DNA of 64,000 bases, taken from Camellia lanceoleosa. Taxonomy: Eukaryota > Streptophyta > Magnoliopsida > Ericales > Theaceae. Of the stretch, positions 13,086 to 23,253 are shown in pieces. Position 1 is the stretch's first letter. Every line of letters begins with the position of its first letter. The DNA lies in contig CM045763.1 of assembly GCA_025200525.1 (NCBI GenBank), forward strand, positions 87,944,131 to 88,008,130, in the 5' to 3' direction. Position numbers and translations under genes: made by a program. Below the pieces are notes generated by a model. That model saw only the letters and a program-made list of their open reading frames with translations, was not told the DNA's origin and searched no databases.

Positions 13086-13829
13086 CTTGCGCGCAAGATA
13101 CGGACCTTTATGGTTGTTGGTACCAACTTTGTTGTGGTCTTCGGACCTACTTGTTGTGGTCTTTAGACCTACTTGTTCGGAGAGCTAATGGGTGTACCAC
13201 ATATGATCTTATGCAAAGTCTGAGTTTGATTATGAATATGAGCATGTATCTGAATCTACTTCTGATTGGAAATCTGAATATGCATAAGACTCTATTTCTG
13301 ATAAGACTGTGTTTCTGATATGAACTTTGATTTCTAACTCTGTGAGGGACATCATTCATTAAAATCTTTACTCTGTTATTATTCACTGGGCTTCTGCTCA
13401 CAGTTTATTATATATATATGTAGGTGAGCCGGTACAAGACCCTGGCCAGAGTTGATGGCCCTCTGTTTTTGTTTTTGGTCAGCCACCTTTGCGCCTCCCG
13501 AGGAGGTTCCGCCTGAAGCCTAACACCGTGGCAGTTTTGTACTTCATGCTAGTCAGTGGTAGTGTTGTTGTAAAGTCGGATCTTGGGACGTACTTATGTA
13601 AATATTTTGTACATATTGGTGTACTTTGACTGGCATGCTATGTATATAAATAAGTTTTAAAATCTTCTGTCCCATGTATGTCATCACAGCTCATTGGACC
13701 TTGTTTATTTTACATTATTGCTTCCGCAGCCCCTTAATATTTGTTAATGTCTTCAGAGGCCATAGGTAATCCACGGATTACTGGCCGGTTACGTCGCCAA
13801 ACCTATAGGGGCGGGTTTGGGTTGCGACA

Positions 13830-14061
13830 GAGAAAGAGAGAGCAACTGATAGCTCTATATTGATGTATATTTGTGTGTTTACAATAGCTCTCTTTTATAG
13901 AGAGAATGGGGATACAAGCAATCAATGGAGCACCGAAAGCATACATTAAATAATATGCACTAAGCCGCACTAAACTAAAGCTACGCACTAATGAACTAAA
14001 GTATATCATATCTTCACAGCACTAAGGCTAACGTATAACTAAAGTATATCATATATCAACA
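13830..14061 (-). repeat. 3' LTR of the deleted Copia, main part
   Basis: Near-identical to 16125-16372. The remaining 35 bp of this LTR (11350-11384) lie on the far side of the nested solo LTR. The inner border is ATCAACA, followed by the polypurine tract. Confidence 0.88.
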
Positions 14062-14156
14062 GCCCCCCGCAAACTCAAGGAGGGTAGGTATTGACCAAGT
14101 TGAGTTTGGAAATAAGATCACGGAAGCGACCAGAAGGATGAGCCTTGGTGAAAATA

Positions 14157-15662
14157 TCAAAAGTTGATCGGCGTAAGCAGGAGAAGATGAAAGCGACCAT
14201 GTGTAACATGCTGTCGAATGAAATGACAATCAATCTCAATATGCTTTGTGCGATCATGAAACACATCATTGTGAGCAATCTGAATGGCGCTCTGATTGTC
14301 ACAATAAAGAGAGGTAGCGCTAGAAGAGGAAACACCCATATCAGTGAGGAGCCAGCGAAGCCAGAGAAGTTCCTGAGTAGTATCAGCAAGAGCTCGGTAT
14401 TCAGCTTCGGTGCTAGAACGAGCAGTGAGGGATTGTTTCTTGCTACGCCAAGTAATAAGAGAATCCCCTAAGAAGAAACAAAATCCCGTGGTGGAGCGTC
14501 GATCCGTAGGATCCCCAGCCCAATCAGCATCAGAAAAGGCACGCAGTTCAAGAGAGGAGGAAGCAGAGTAGTGAAGGCCATGGAACAGAGTGCCTTTGAG
14601 GTATCGAAGGATGTGGAGTAGAGCAGTATAGTGGGGAGTGCGAGGAGCCGACATGTACTGACTAACAATGTGAACAGCATATGCAATGTCAGGACGAGTC
14701 ACTGTGAGATAGACAAGACTACCGAAATTTGGCGATAAAGAGTATCATCGAGGAGGAGATCCCCATCGAGAGGAGTGAGACGAATCGAGGATCAACCCAG
14801 TAGAGGTAGTTTTGCAATCGGTAAGACCAGCACGAGCCAGAAGATCTTATGCATATTTGGCCTGAGATAAATAAGAACCAGTAGAATCATGAGAGACTTC
14901 AAGGCCTAAAAAATAGTTAAGAGTACCAAGGTCCTTCATTTCAAACTGACGGTGGAGAAAATGTTTGAGTTGGAGAATACCAGCTGCATCATTGCCAGTG
15001 ATAATCATATCATCCACATACAGAAGGAGAAGAGTGGTACCATGAGGAGTAGTCCGTATAAAAAGAGCAGAGTCATAGGAGCTAGAGGTGAACCCAAAGT
15101 CATGAATGGTAGAACTGAATTTAGCAAACCAAGCGCGGGGTGCTTGCTTGAGGCCATAGAGGGCACACTCTAGTTTGCAAACCTTATGAGGTGGAAAAGT
15201 GGACCCAGGTGGAGGTTGCATGTAGATCTCCTCAAGAAGATTACCATTGAGGAAAGCATTTTTGACATTCATCTGAAAGAGCTCCTGGTGGCGAGCAGCA
15301 GAAACAGCAAGTAAACTGCGAACAGAGGTAAGCTGAGCAACATGGGAGAAGGTTTCCTCATAATCAATCCCATATTCCTGGTTGAAACCCTTGGCAACAA
15401 GACGAGCTTTGTAGCGTTCAATAGAGCCATCAGAATGAGTCTTGATTTTGTAAACCCATTTGCAACCAATTACAGTTTTGCCAGGAGGAAGATCAACAAG
15501 ATCCCAAGTATGAGTTTTGTCCAAAGCTTGGAGTTCATCAGTCATAGCTTGCTGCCAAAGAGAATTAGTACAAGCCTCACGATAGGAGGTAGGTTGAAAA
15601 ATGATGTCGGGCCAAGACGTTAGCGTAACGGCACGCGGGCTTACAAGAAGAAGTCGGCGCAC
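14157..15662 (-). pseudogene. Copia pol remnant: reverse transcriptase and RNase H
   Basis: From 15600 downwards the minus strand reads WQQAMTDELQALDKTHTWDL, GCKWVYKIKTHSDGSIERYK, the RT catalytic LLYVDDM (near 15010) and FLGLEVSHD. After a stop and frame loss at 14847-14702 it continues TRPDIAYAVHIVSQYMSAP, SDADWAGDPTDRRSTTGFCF, STEAEYRAL and YCDNQSAIQIAHN, the RNase H block. Protease and integrase are missing, so mobility would need proteins in trans. It is similar to the element at 34720-39978. Confidence 0.88.
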
Positions 15663-15679
15663 GCGTTATGCGATGAGCG

Positions 15680-15855
15680 GGCGCAGGCGTGGCTTATGGT
15701 AGACAGATGGCGCACGCGGGTGCACGATAGCAGAACGGCGCAGGCGCGGCTTACGGTAGACAGATGGCGCACGCGGGTGCACGATAGCAGAACGGCGCAG
15801 GCGCGGCTCACGGTAGACAGATGGCGCACGCGGGTGCACGGTAGCAGGTACGGCG
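15680..15855. repeat. 57-bp tandem repeat in the Copia leader
   Basis: About three copies of a 57-bp unit; the word AGACAGATGGCGCACGCGGG starts at 15701, 15758 and 15815, giving an exact period of 57. The unit is GC-rich (GCGCAGGCGCGGC) in otherwise AT-rich DNA. Because 57 is a multiple of three, frames on both strands stay open as 19-residue repeats; I treat these as non-coding side effects. Confidence 0.9.
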
Positions 15856-16089
15856 CACGAAAGCGCAGAGCTGTGGGCGCGTGAAGGCGCGTGTGAGAGT
15901 GGCAACGGAAGCAGAGACGCGCCGATCACAAATTCGGCGCGTGAGAGCGCGTGACGGAGTTTCTGACGACGGGCGTGGTGCCGTTGGAATCGTAAAGAGA
16001 TTCCAAGCTGTTTGGTGTATGCCACTGTGTACGGGACTAAGCACCAAAATTGAAGAATGCCAGAATTGTATAACTGGGCTCTAATACCA

Positions 16090-16372
16090 TGTAACAATAG
16101 TTTGAGAGAGAGAGAGAGAGAGAGAGAGAGCAACTGATAACTCTATATTGATGTATATTTGTGTGTTTACAATAGCTCTCTTTTATAGAGAGAATGGGGA
16201 TACAAGCAATCAATGGAGCACCGAAAGCATACATTAAATAATATGCACTAAGCTGCACTAAACTAAAGCTACACACTAATGAACTAAAGTATATCATATC
16301 TTCACAGTACTAAGGCTAAAGTATAACTAAAGTATATCATATAGTATAACTAAAGTATATCATATATTAACA
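16090..16372 (-). repeat. 5' LTR of the deleted Copia
   Basis: 283 bp, TGTAACAATAG...TTAACA on the plus strand, so TGTTAA...TTACA in the element's direction. A (GA)n tract follows the left border. A partial internal duplication of the phrase AAAGTATATCATAT near 16320-16365 makes it longer than the 3' LTR copy. Confidence 0.9.
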
Positions 16373-16702
16373 GTCAATATGCATTTTAATCCACACATCC
16401 ACGACATCAAGACACAAAACAGTGAAAAATGCATCATACACGTGTACATACACAAAGCAATAAAAATCAAGACAATAGATAAACAAACACAAAAGCAAAA
16501 ATGGATGGAAATGCCTTATTATATCCTCAAGAAGCTATTATAGATCAACTTCAAGAAGGTCCACAAGACTAAGCTCCGTTGAAACTTGAACCAACAGTAC
16601 TGTTATATATTTCTAACAAAAGACAAAAAAATACTGGCATTAGTTAGTGAGACTGCTCTCTAATAATTTTGTGCGACAAGATTTTCCTACTGAAACGAGC
16701 TC

Positions 16703-17435
16703 CTAATCAAACAAGCTAAATCCCAAATCCTCATCAGTATCCTCCTTGGGCTCTTCCTGTTGAATTTATTTATATATATATATATATATAAAGAGCACAA
16801 ATAAGTCAAAAAGGTATTTTGATATTCTCTTAGAAAAAATAAAAAGGTAAATTACACTTTACCCCCTTCATATTTGGCCACTTTCTCATTTTGGCCCTTA
16901 AAGTTCGTTTTTCTCACTTTGGACCTTCATATTTCAAGTTTTTTCAGTTTACTCTAAAAGTAAATTTCTGTTAAAAATTAGATAGAAAATGACACCCTAA
17001 CTGTTACATGGCATAGAAAAATTTTATTATAAAAAATGAGTGAAACCTCTAAAAAGAGAGTTCTAATGGAGCATTAATTTGTCTTTTTCTCCCACATATT
17101 TTGTCTTTAACCTCACTATTTATTTATTTATTTTTTATGTGATACTAGCTCATTAGAGCTGCTTTAGAGCAGCTCTAATTAGAGCTCTGTTGCAAAACTG
17201 TTTCATTATGTATAACTCACATTTCTCACATAAACTTAAATTCGACTATAATAATATATTTTTATATTATGTGATAATTATTATGATATTTTCTGTCTAA
17301 TTTTGAACAAAAATTAATTTTAGAAATAAATTAAAAAATATTTGAGACCTAAAGGGCCAAAGTAAAAATAAAATAAAATTAAACTTCTAAAAATCAAAGT
17401 GAGAAAGTGGTCATCTATAAACTGCAAGTGTAATT

Positions 17436-17466
<31 letters not shown>

Positions 17467-17792
17467 CAAATCAATCATATTCTTTGGGCTATGTAAATGT
17501 AGAAGATTGGAGTAGGATTTTTTACCTTCTTCTCCTCGGGTGGAGGAGTAGCGGCGGCGGAGCCAGCAGAAAGAGCAGCAACGACGACAGAAGCAGCGGC
17601 GCCGGTAGAGGCAATGTTGATGATAAGATCATCGATGCTTTTCTTCTCAGCGAGCTTAGCGAACAAGTTCGGCCAGTAGGACTCTACAGACAAGTTCGCT
17701 GCTTTCAAAAGAGCACCAATCTTCTCTGCCTGTTTATATATCACATTATCCATCTTTAAGGACAAACTAACAATGTACATTATATTAGTGAT

Positions 17793-17850
<58 letters not shown>

Positions 17851-17919
17851 AGTGACAGTAATGCCATCGTCGAAGAGGATTAAAGAAGCGTATGTGCAAG
17901 CGGTTTCGCCGGTCGACAT
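16703..17919 (-). CDS. RPP1: 60S acidic ribosomal protein P1, three coding exons
   Basis: P1 pairs with P2 in the ribosomal stalk that recruits elongation factors. Coding exons, in order: 17919-17851 (23 codons), 17729-17526 (68 codons), 16756-16703 (17 codons plus TAG); 108 residues, usual size. It starts MSTGETACTYASLILFDDG, continues AEKIGALLKAA and VESYWPNLFAKLAEKK, then an Ala-rich hinge and the acidic tail ending DLGFSLFD. The ATG lies seven bases after a TTTGCAG acceptor, implying a leader intron. The expected donor after codon 23 reads ATATTC, not GT; a GT six bases upstream would drop two residues (VT) in frame. Intron 2 holds a transposon-like inverted repeat. Whether this copy is expressed is open. 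Confidence 0.9.
16848..17437. mobile_element. Inverted-repeat element in P1 intron 2
   Basis: Left end TAAATTACACTT and right end AAGTGTAATTTA are inverted copies; similarity continues inward through GACCACTTTCTCA-like and TTTGGCCCTT(A/T) text. About 590 bp, non-coding, AT-rich. A run of about 27 A follows at 17440-17466. Family not identified; target duplication not clear. Confidence 0.6.
17792..17846. repeat. Compound (TA)n(GA)n microsatellite at the P1 exon 1 border
   Basis: A (TA)n tract is followed by a (GA)n tract that ends four bases before the expected exon 1 boundary at 17851. On the coding strand the intron therefore starts with a few bases, then (TC)n, then (TA)n. Its growth or slippage may have altered the donor site. 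Confidence 0.85.
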
Positions 17920-18111
17920 CGCTCCTGCAAACATATAAAGATCACCATTATCATCAAAATCTAACAAATATATTACTATTTACAATTAGAGAGAAAATTG
18001 AGGATGAGATTTATTACTATTCGATGAGAGAGAGAGAGAGAGTGATGGTATCTACAATTTCCTTGTGCTGCTTCTTCTTTTGCTGCTTACTGGGTTTGTG
18101 GGAGTCAGTTA

Positions 18112-18267
18112 CGTGTTTGGTTGGGAGATTTGGGGAGGGATTTGGAAAGGAAAAGAAAAAAGGTATGTGAAATTAGGTGAAATATAGGTATGTTTTATTC
18201 ACATTTTACCTACATTTTCCATTTCCCTTTCCAAATCCCTCCTCAAATCTCCCAACCAAACACAGCA
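18112..18267. mobile_element. Tourist-like MITE (copy 1) upstream of P1
   Basis: 156 bp, nearly a full inverted repeat: GTGTTTGGTTGGGAGATTTG at the left matches the reverse complement of the right end. Flanked by TTA (18109-18111 and 18268-18270), the 3-bp duplication of PIF/Harbinger-type elements. A relative lies at 30384-30531. No coding capacity. Confidence 0.82.
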
Positions 18268-18290
18268 TTAGGGTTTTTAAGGGTTTTGAT
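18268..18290 (-). promoter_or_regulatory. Telo-box of the P1 promoter
   Basis: The minus strand carries AAACCCTAA (18276-18268), preceded by AAAACCCTT. Telo-boxes are typical of plant ribosomal protein promoters. The 3-bp target duplication of the MITE at 18112-18267 forms the TAA of this box, so the box itself survives but is pushed 156 bp further from the gene. Confidence 0.65.
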
Positions 18291-18338
18291 TGAGAGAGAT
18301 CCTAGGTAGGCCAATTTATGTTTCACGGGTTCTCTAGC

Positions 18339-18816
18339 TAGGGGTGTAATTTTGGCCAGGCCTGGCCCATTCGGGCTCGGGTTCGGGTTTGGGCTGGGCC
18401 CACGGGTCTTGCGGGCTCTGTTAAAAATTGGGCCGGGCCGGGCCGGTCCATGGGTCAGAAAACTAGGCTCATGCCTAAGCCCAAGTTCAGGAGTATTCGG
18501 GCTTTGGGCGGGCCGGGTCCCTGGGCTTAGACTTTGGGCTGACTTAAACAATTTTTAAAATTTTTTTAATTTTTTCCACCAAAAATTTGTTATTTTTTTT
18601 ATTAAAAATAACACTGGGCCTCAGGTGGGCCGGGCCTCAGGCCGGGCTTTTTGGCGGGCCTTGAGCGGGCCGATAGGTTGGGTCACGGGCCGAGTCGGTC
18701 TTCAAAACGATGGCTCAGGCCTCAGGCTGGGCTTGGGCCTTAACGGGCCAGGTCCACCTCGGGCTGCGGGTGAGTTTCGAGCCTCCCGCGGGCCACGGGC
18801 CAAAATTACACCCCTA
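18339..18816. mobile_element. GC-rich hAT-type MITE
   Basis: 478 bp with terminal inverted repeat TAGGGGTGTAATTTTGGCC and the 8-bp near-duplication TCTCTAGC (18331-18338) / TCTCCAGC (18817-18824), diagnostic of hAT elements. Internal DNA consists of GGGCCGGGCC-like words on both sides of a short AT-rich centre (18545-18615). No coding capacity; the long open frames across it come from base composition. Confidence 0.87.
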
Positions 18817-18877
18817 TCTCCAGCTCACATATATGACCCACCCCGCCCTATTCGTGTGTTTTTACCAGACTCGATAG

Positions 18878-19268
18878 GAGTTGGGTACCTGCTGTGCACC
18901 GACTTTATGGGTTTATTTTGGAGTCTGTTTTAATAATTTGAATCGTTTATATTTTAAAGCATATTGAGTAGAACATTTTTGTAAAAAATTAAGTTAATCA
19001 GATATCATTAACCTTTTTATCCACTCACATCTGTATTCATTTTAATAGTTTAAATCACAATGACATTTATTTTTGAGATACAAATGTGAGTGGATGAAAG
19101 GATTAACGATATCCAATTAACTTAATTTTTTATAGGTATATTTTATTCGATATATTCTAAAATGTGAACGGTTTAAATTATCAAAACGGACTTCGAAATA
19201 AGCCCATAAGCCCGTACAACAATGCTTGCTGTGCTAGGTGCACAGCAGGCATCCCAAAATCCAACTCC
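18878..19268. mobile_element. Fold-back element with about 165-190 bp arms
   Basis: Left arm 18878-19040 and right arm 19074-19268 are inverted copies. Matching words include CCTGCTGTGCACC, AAAAAATTAAGTTAAT and ATCCACTCACAT. A loop of about 30 bp separates the arms. No coding capacity. Transcription across it would give a long hairpin. Confidence 0.8.
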
Positions 19269-19594
19269 ATGTAAGTTCCAAGGCAGAATGGGCCTTTTTT
19301 CCTCCATCATAAAATATTAGTTTCTTATTTTGTAGTAATATTATTTTATTGGTGAGATAATATTTTGATAGAATCAAACACAGAAATTAGTGTCTAGATG
19401 GCTGGTTGGACGGTTGTTCGGCCGGTCATTCGAACACACTAGTTTTTGTATTTGATTTTGTAAAAATGACGATTTTGTAAAAATATATTTGTTTTGCTCA
19501 GAGAGGAAGATGGGGGAGGTTTTGGCAACTGTTGACACATATGGCAGCTGCCATATGTGACTATTGGAGCACCACTTTTCTTCTTAGCTGCAAA

Positions 19595-22500
19595 TAGGGA
19601 CGAACACAAGATTCTAATGTCGGCGGGGCGAGTGTATATGCAATCAAAAAATTTGTAAAGAGCATGTGATACACAATATCAATTTCTACCTAAATACCAC
19701 AAAAATATATAATTAGACGTTTCCATTCATCATATATAATTACAAAATATTATCAAAATACAATTGGATATGTTTTAGTAAATCCATATTAATTTTCAAA
19801 AAAAACAATTATTTGCTCTACATATCTACTTAGGCATTTAAAGTTGTGCTCGACGTTCTTTCATAATATAAAAAGCATCTATGAAGGAATTTACATCAAA
19901 ATCTCGAGTAATGTCTTTCTCAACATATGTTAACAAGTAGCTTGAAAGAAAATCATTCTCTATCCTGTTACGCAATCTAGTCTTTATAATTTTCATGGCT
20001 GAAAATGCACGTTCTATTGTTGTCGTAGAAACTGGTAAAGTTAGAATAAGACGAATTAATTTATCGACAAGAGGATAAATTGTTGAGTTCCTTGTTTTTA
20101 CCAACATTTGGCACAAGTCAGAAATTGTCAACAACTGCTGAAACTCAGGATGTTTAAGGATGTTAATCTCGTAGTTTTGCAATTGGAATTTCAAATGTAT
20201 TTTTTCTTGATCTATAAAGTCATTAGGATAAAATTGATTTGCAAGCATGCATATATCTTCAATTTTGAACAAACTGTAATCATCCCTAGGATCTAAAGCA
20301 GAGCTAAGAATAAGCAACTCCATCACATTTTCTTTGAATCTGTTGTTCAATTCTTGCTATTAAGAATCACATATAATTGTAAAAATATCAGCCCGAAAAT
20401 GATGCTCAATAGTAATGTGATCTCTTTGGTGACAAGCATGACCTCTACTAGATGTGTAACGAGCACTCATATTAGGAATATCTATGTCATATTTTCCACA
20501 AAATAGTTGAACATTCTCTAACAAAGGAATCTATCTATCTTCTCTATATTTTTGAACAAGTGCTTTTGTAGTTGACACTAGATGCATTGCATTCAATATA
20601 TCTTGGGATTTATGTGTCAAAGTTTGGCAAAGATCATCAGTGGTCCACATAATATCTCTCTTAAGATATAAGATAAACATAAACTCAAAAGATGTAATCT
20701 TATCATAAACTCCATTTGCATCTGCATATTGAGTAGAGGTGGCTCCATCATTGATGACATTACATAAGACTGAACAAGTTGTACTAAATATATTTATCAA
20801 ATTGGAAATAGATCCCAAGTGAGTACCCCATCGAGTAACTCTAGCCCGTTTCAATGTCCCAACTTGATTTTTTCCTTTATTAGTTTTAACCTCATCAATG
20901 GCAAGTTTTGCTTCAATTTCTTCAGCTTAAGCAACTTTTAACTGATCATGCCTTTTACAGGAAAAGCCACATAGATTAACAGTGAGAGCCAGATAAGAAA
21001 AAATTGGGCAACGAGTATAACCTCTTTTGCTGTCACTACCAATGCTAATTAGAGTCGATGAGCAAAGCAATGAACATAATACGCAAAATGACAGTCATGA
21101 ATAAATAAGGCCTGCAACCCAGTCCACTCTCCATGCATATTACTAGCACCATCATGCCCTTGACCACGAATATTTTGTTCACTGAGATTATGACGAGATA
21201 GGACAATACATATTTCTTCTTTCAAAGTTGCTGATGTTATATCTGATACATGAATTATGTCAAAACAACGCTCCTTTATAAAACCATCTTTATCAACAAA
21301 TCTTAGAACAATGGCCATTTGCTCCCTCTTTGATTCATCTCGAGCTTCATCGACTTAATGCAAAATTTTGCTTCATCAATCTTCTCACGAAAGAATCTTT
21401 GTATTTTGTCAAAGAAAATACTAAGAATCTCTTTTTGAATTTGATGCGAGTAGTATGAAGCATTTTGATGAGCTTTGTGTAACACAACATCTGCCACATC
21501 CGCATTATAAGATGCCAAGAGCTTTATCAATTCAATAACATTCCCTCGATTATTAGAATAATGATTTTCATCATGACCTCTAAATGCACACGCTTGATAT
21601 GTAAGCCATTTGACAACATCTATCGCAGTCTTCAACCGCAAACGGTTTTTTGCAACTTGTTGAGAAGTTTGTTTCTCAACTATCTCCTCAATGTGTTATG
21701 ATTGATTAGTTAAATCATGGCAAGATTTAACAACAATTTTGTGCGATGAATTAGGACCCTTTCCCATATGAGTTAAGAACTTCCATAAAGAAAATCCATC
21801 AGAAATGAAAGCACTGAGAGTAGTGCGTCCATTCAGTTTTGTAAAAAGATCGCAAGGAAGACAAAAGATACAATGTTTGGTTGGAGAATATTCTAGCCAA
21901 TCTGGAAATGACTTGTACCAAAAAGTTAGAAAATGACACCCATTCTTCTCTTCAAAAGGTTGGTTGTCAGTTTGGTATGGTCCAAATTTGATGTAAGCTC
22001 GTCGAATCTCATCACGTTAAGATATCAAATAATTTCAAATTTGTGATCGTAGTCCTAGATCCCTTACCAAAGAAGATGTATCAACTTCTTTGGATTCTAC
22101 TCTAGGCACTTTACAAGAACGTTGTTCAGGAATTGAAGCTTCAACATTATCAGTGGAAGGTTTTGTAGTTGCATTAACTTCTATATCTTTAGAGCCTCTT
22201 TTCTTAAAGAAAGAATTAATTTTTTTGTTCACCATAATTCACCTAACATTCAACTTAATTTGATTTAAGAACCTGAAAATTATTAAATAATTTTTGTTGC
22301 ATACTAGGTAAGAAGCACACTAAAAATATAGTCTAATCTTACAAAGGATTTTCAATGGGTAAACAATAAAAAATTAACATAACAAGCAACTGGTCAATAG
22401 AAATGTAATACAAAAGTATAAATAGTTGAATAAGAATTACAAAAATGGTTCCATTACCAACATTACCAAATTCATAGTCCAATCTTTTTTCCCCAAATAA

Positions 22501-23245
22501 TATACCCTAACTCTTCAAGAGAGAGAGAGAAAGTGACGAAGATCATGGAGGGGGGAGGGAGAGAGAAAGAGAGAGAGAGAGTACTGGAGTACTACTAGAG
22601 GAATCACGACTCTGAATGCCGAGAGAGAGAGAGAGAGAGTACCAGAGTACTGCCGAAGGAATCATGATCCTGAACGCCGAAAGACTCACGACGCACAAGA
22701 GAGAGATTGTGTTTCGAGTTATTGGTTCTAATGATTTGGGTTCACTGGTTGTGAAATAAGAGAGAGACGAGAAGCTTCTTTGTTTTGAATATATGATGAC
22801 TATTCTAGGTAGGCTACTGTTGCCTACATATGATTGAAACTTGTATCTGCTTGAGTAATCATTTTATATATATATATATATATTTAGTTATAAGCAAACA
22901 ACTAAAAAATTTGGGCCCTAATTAGACAAAAAGGACTTTAACATATTTACAAATAAATTCTCAATTATTTTAATATTACTAAATTTAAAATAAAAATGTA
23001 ATTATACTTAAAAAATAAAGTATTATTATTATTGTTTTTAGTATTTATCAAAAAAGAAAAGAAAATTTTAAATTTTAAAGTACAAAATTTAGGGGGTGGC
23101 GGTTCTTAAATTTTTTGCAAAAACTTTAGGGTGGTGAACTTATGTAATTTAAAATTATTTGTAATTTTATTACTATATCTAGGGGTTTTTTTTCAAAACT
23201 TTAGGGTGGTGATCGTCTCTGCTAGCCCCCCTCGGTCCATCCCTG
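19595..23245 (-). mobile_element. Decayed hAT transposon
   Basis: 3651 bp, with ends TAGGGACGAACACAAG on the left and, on the minus strand at the right, CAGGGATGGACCGAGG. Flanked by GCTGCAAA (19587-19594) and GCTGCCAA (23246-23253), seven of eight bases equal. It contains a broken transposase gene on the minus strand. Several (GA)n tracts lie near 22520-22645 upstream of the transposase start. Confidence 0.82.
19838..22235 (-). pseudogene. hAT transposase remnant (TTF-type zinc finger, C-terminal dimerisation domain)
   Basis: The minus strand starts MVNKKINSFFKKRGSK at 22235. A TTF-type zinc-finger stretch lies near 21990-21780, with a CIFCLPC cysteine cluster. The catalytic region includes VDEARDESKREQ near 21350 and RGQGHDGASNM near 21170, then CHFAYYVHCFAHRL. 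The C-terminal dimerisation block LPVSTTTIERAFSAMKIIK is at about 20035. Frames change at about 21350, 21050 and 20400, and a stop sits directly before VDEARD. Plant relatives are often named zinc finger MYM-type 1-like. No intact transposase is encoded. Confidence 0.87.
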
Positions 23246-23253
23246 GCTGCCAA

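Larger units (their letters stand above)
11385..13829. mobile_element. Solo LTR, palindrome-rich family, copy 1
   Basis: 2445 bp, TGTAATAACC...TTGCGACA, flanked by GAGAG (11380-11384) and GAGAA (13830-13834), inserted in the (GA)n of a Copia LTR. No coding capacity and no internal domain. It shares with three other copies a GGCCTTATCGGC block, a GCATCCT...AGGCATTTCTAGGC block, GTGAGTAATAAC, CACAGCTCATTGGAC and the terminal GGCGGGTTTGGGT. TG...CA ends and 5-bp duplications indicate an LTR left by unequal recombination. Its direction is uncertain. Confidence 0.82.
11350..16372 (-). mobile_element. Deleted Copia derivative with intact LTR ends, carrying a nested solo LTR
   Basis: Flanked by the 5-bp duplication GTCAA (11345-11349 and 16373-16377). 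The 3' LTR is 11350-11384 plus 13830-14061, split by the insertion 11385-13829; the 5' LTR is 16090-16372. A primer site TGGTATTAGAGC (minus) lies at 16078-16089, and a polypurine tract (GGGGGG on the minus strand) adjoins 14062. Without the insert the element is about 2.6 kb. Internal DNA keeps RT and RNase H but lacks gag, protease and integrase; a GC-rich leader with 57-bp repeats joins almost directly to RT. Confidence 0.9.

Noticed and set aside
15666..16133. 155-residue minus-strand frame with 19-residue repeats
   Set aside because: It follows from the 57-bp tandem repeat in a Copia leader; the start lies in the LTR (GA)n and no domain is visible.
18352..18933. Pro/Gly-rich frames in GC-rich DNA near 18.4-18.9 kb
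   Set aside because: They lie inside a hAT MITE of GGGCCGGG words; frames are open on both strands because of composition.
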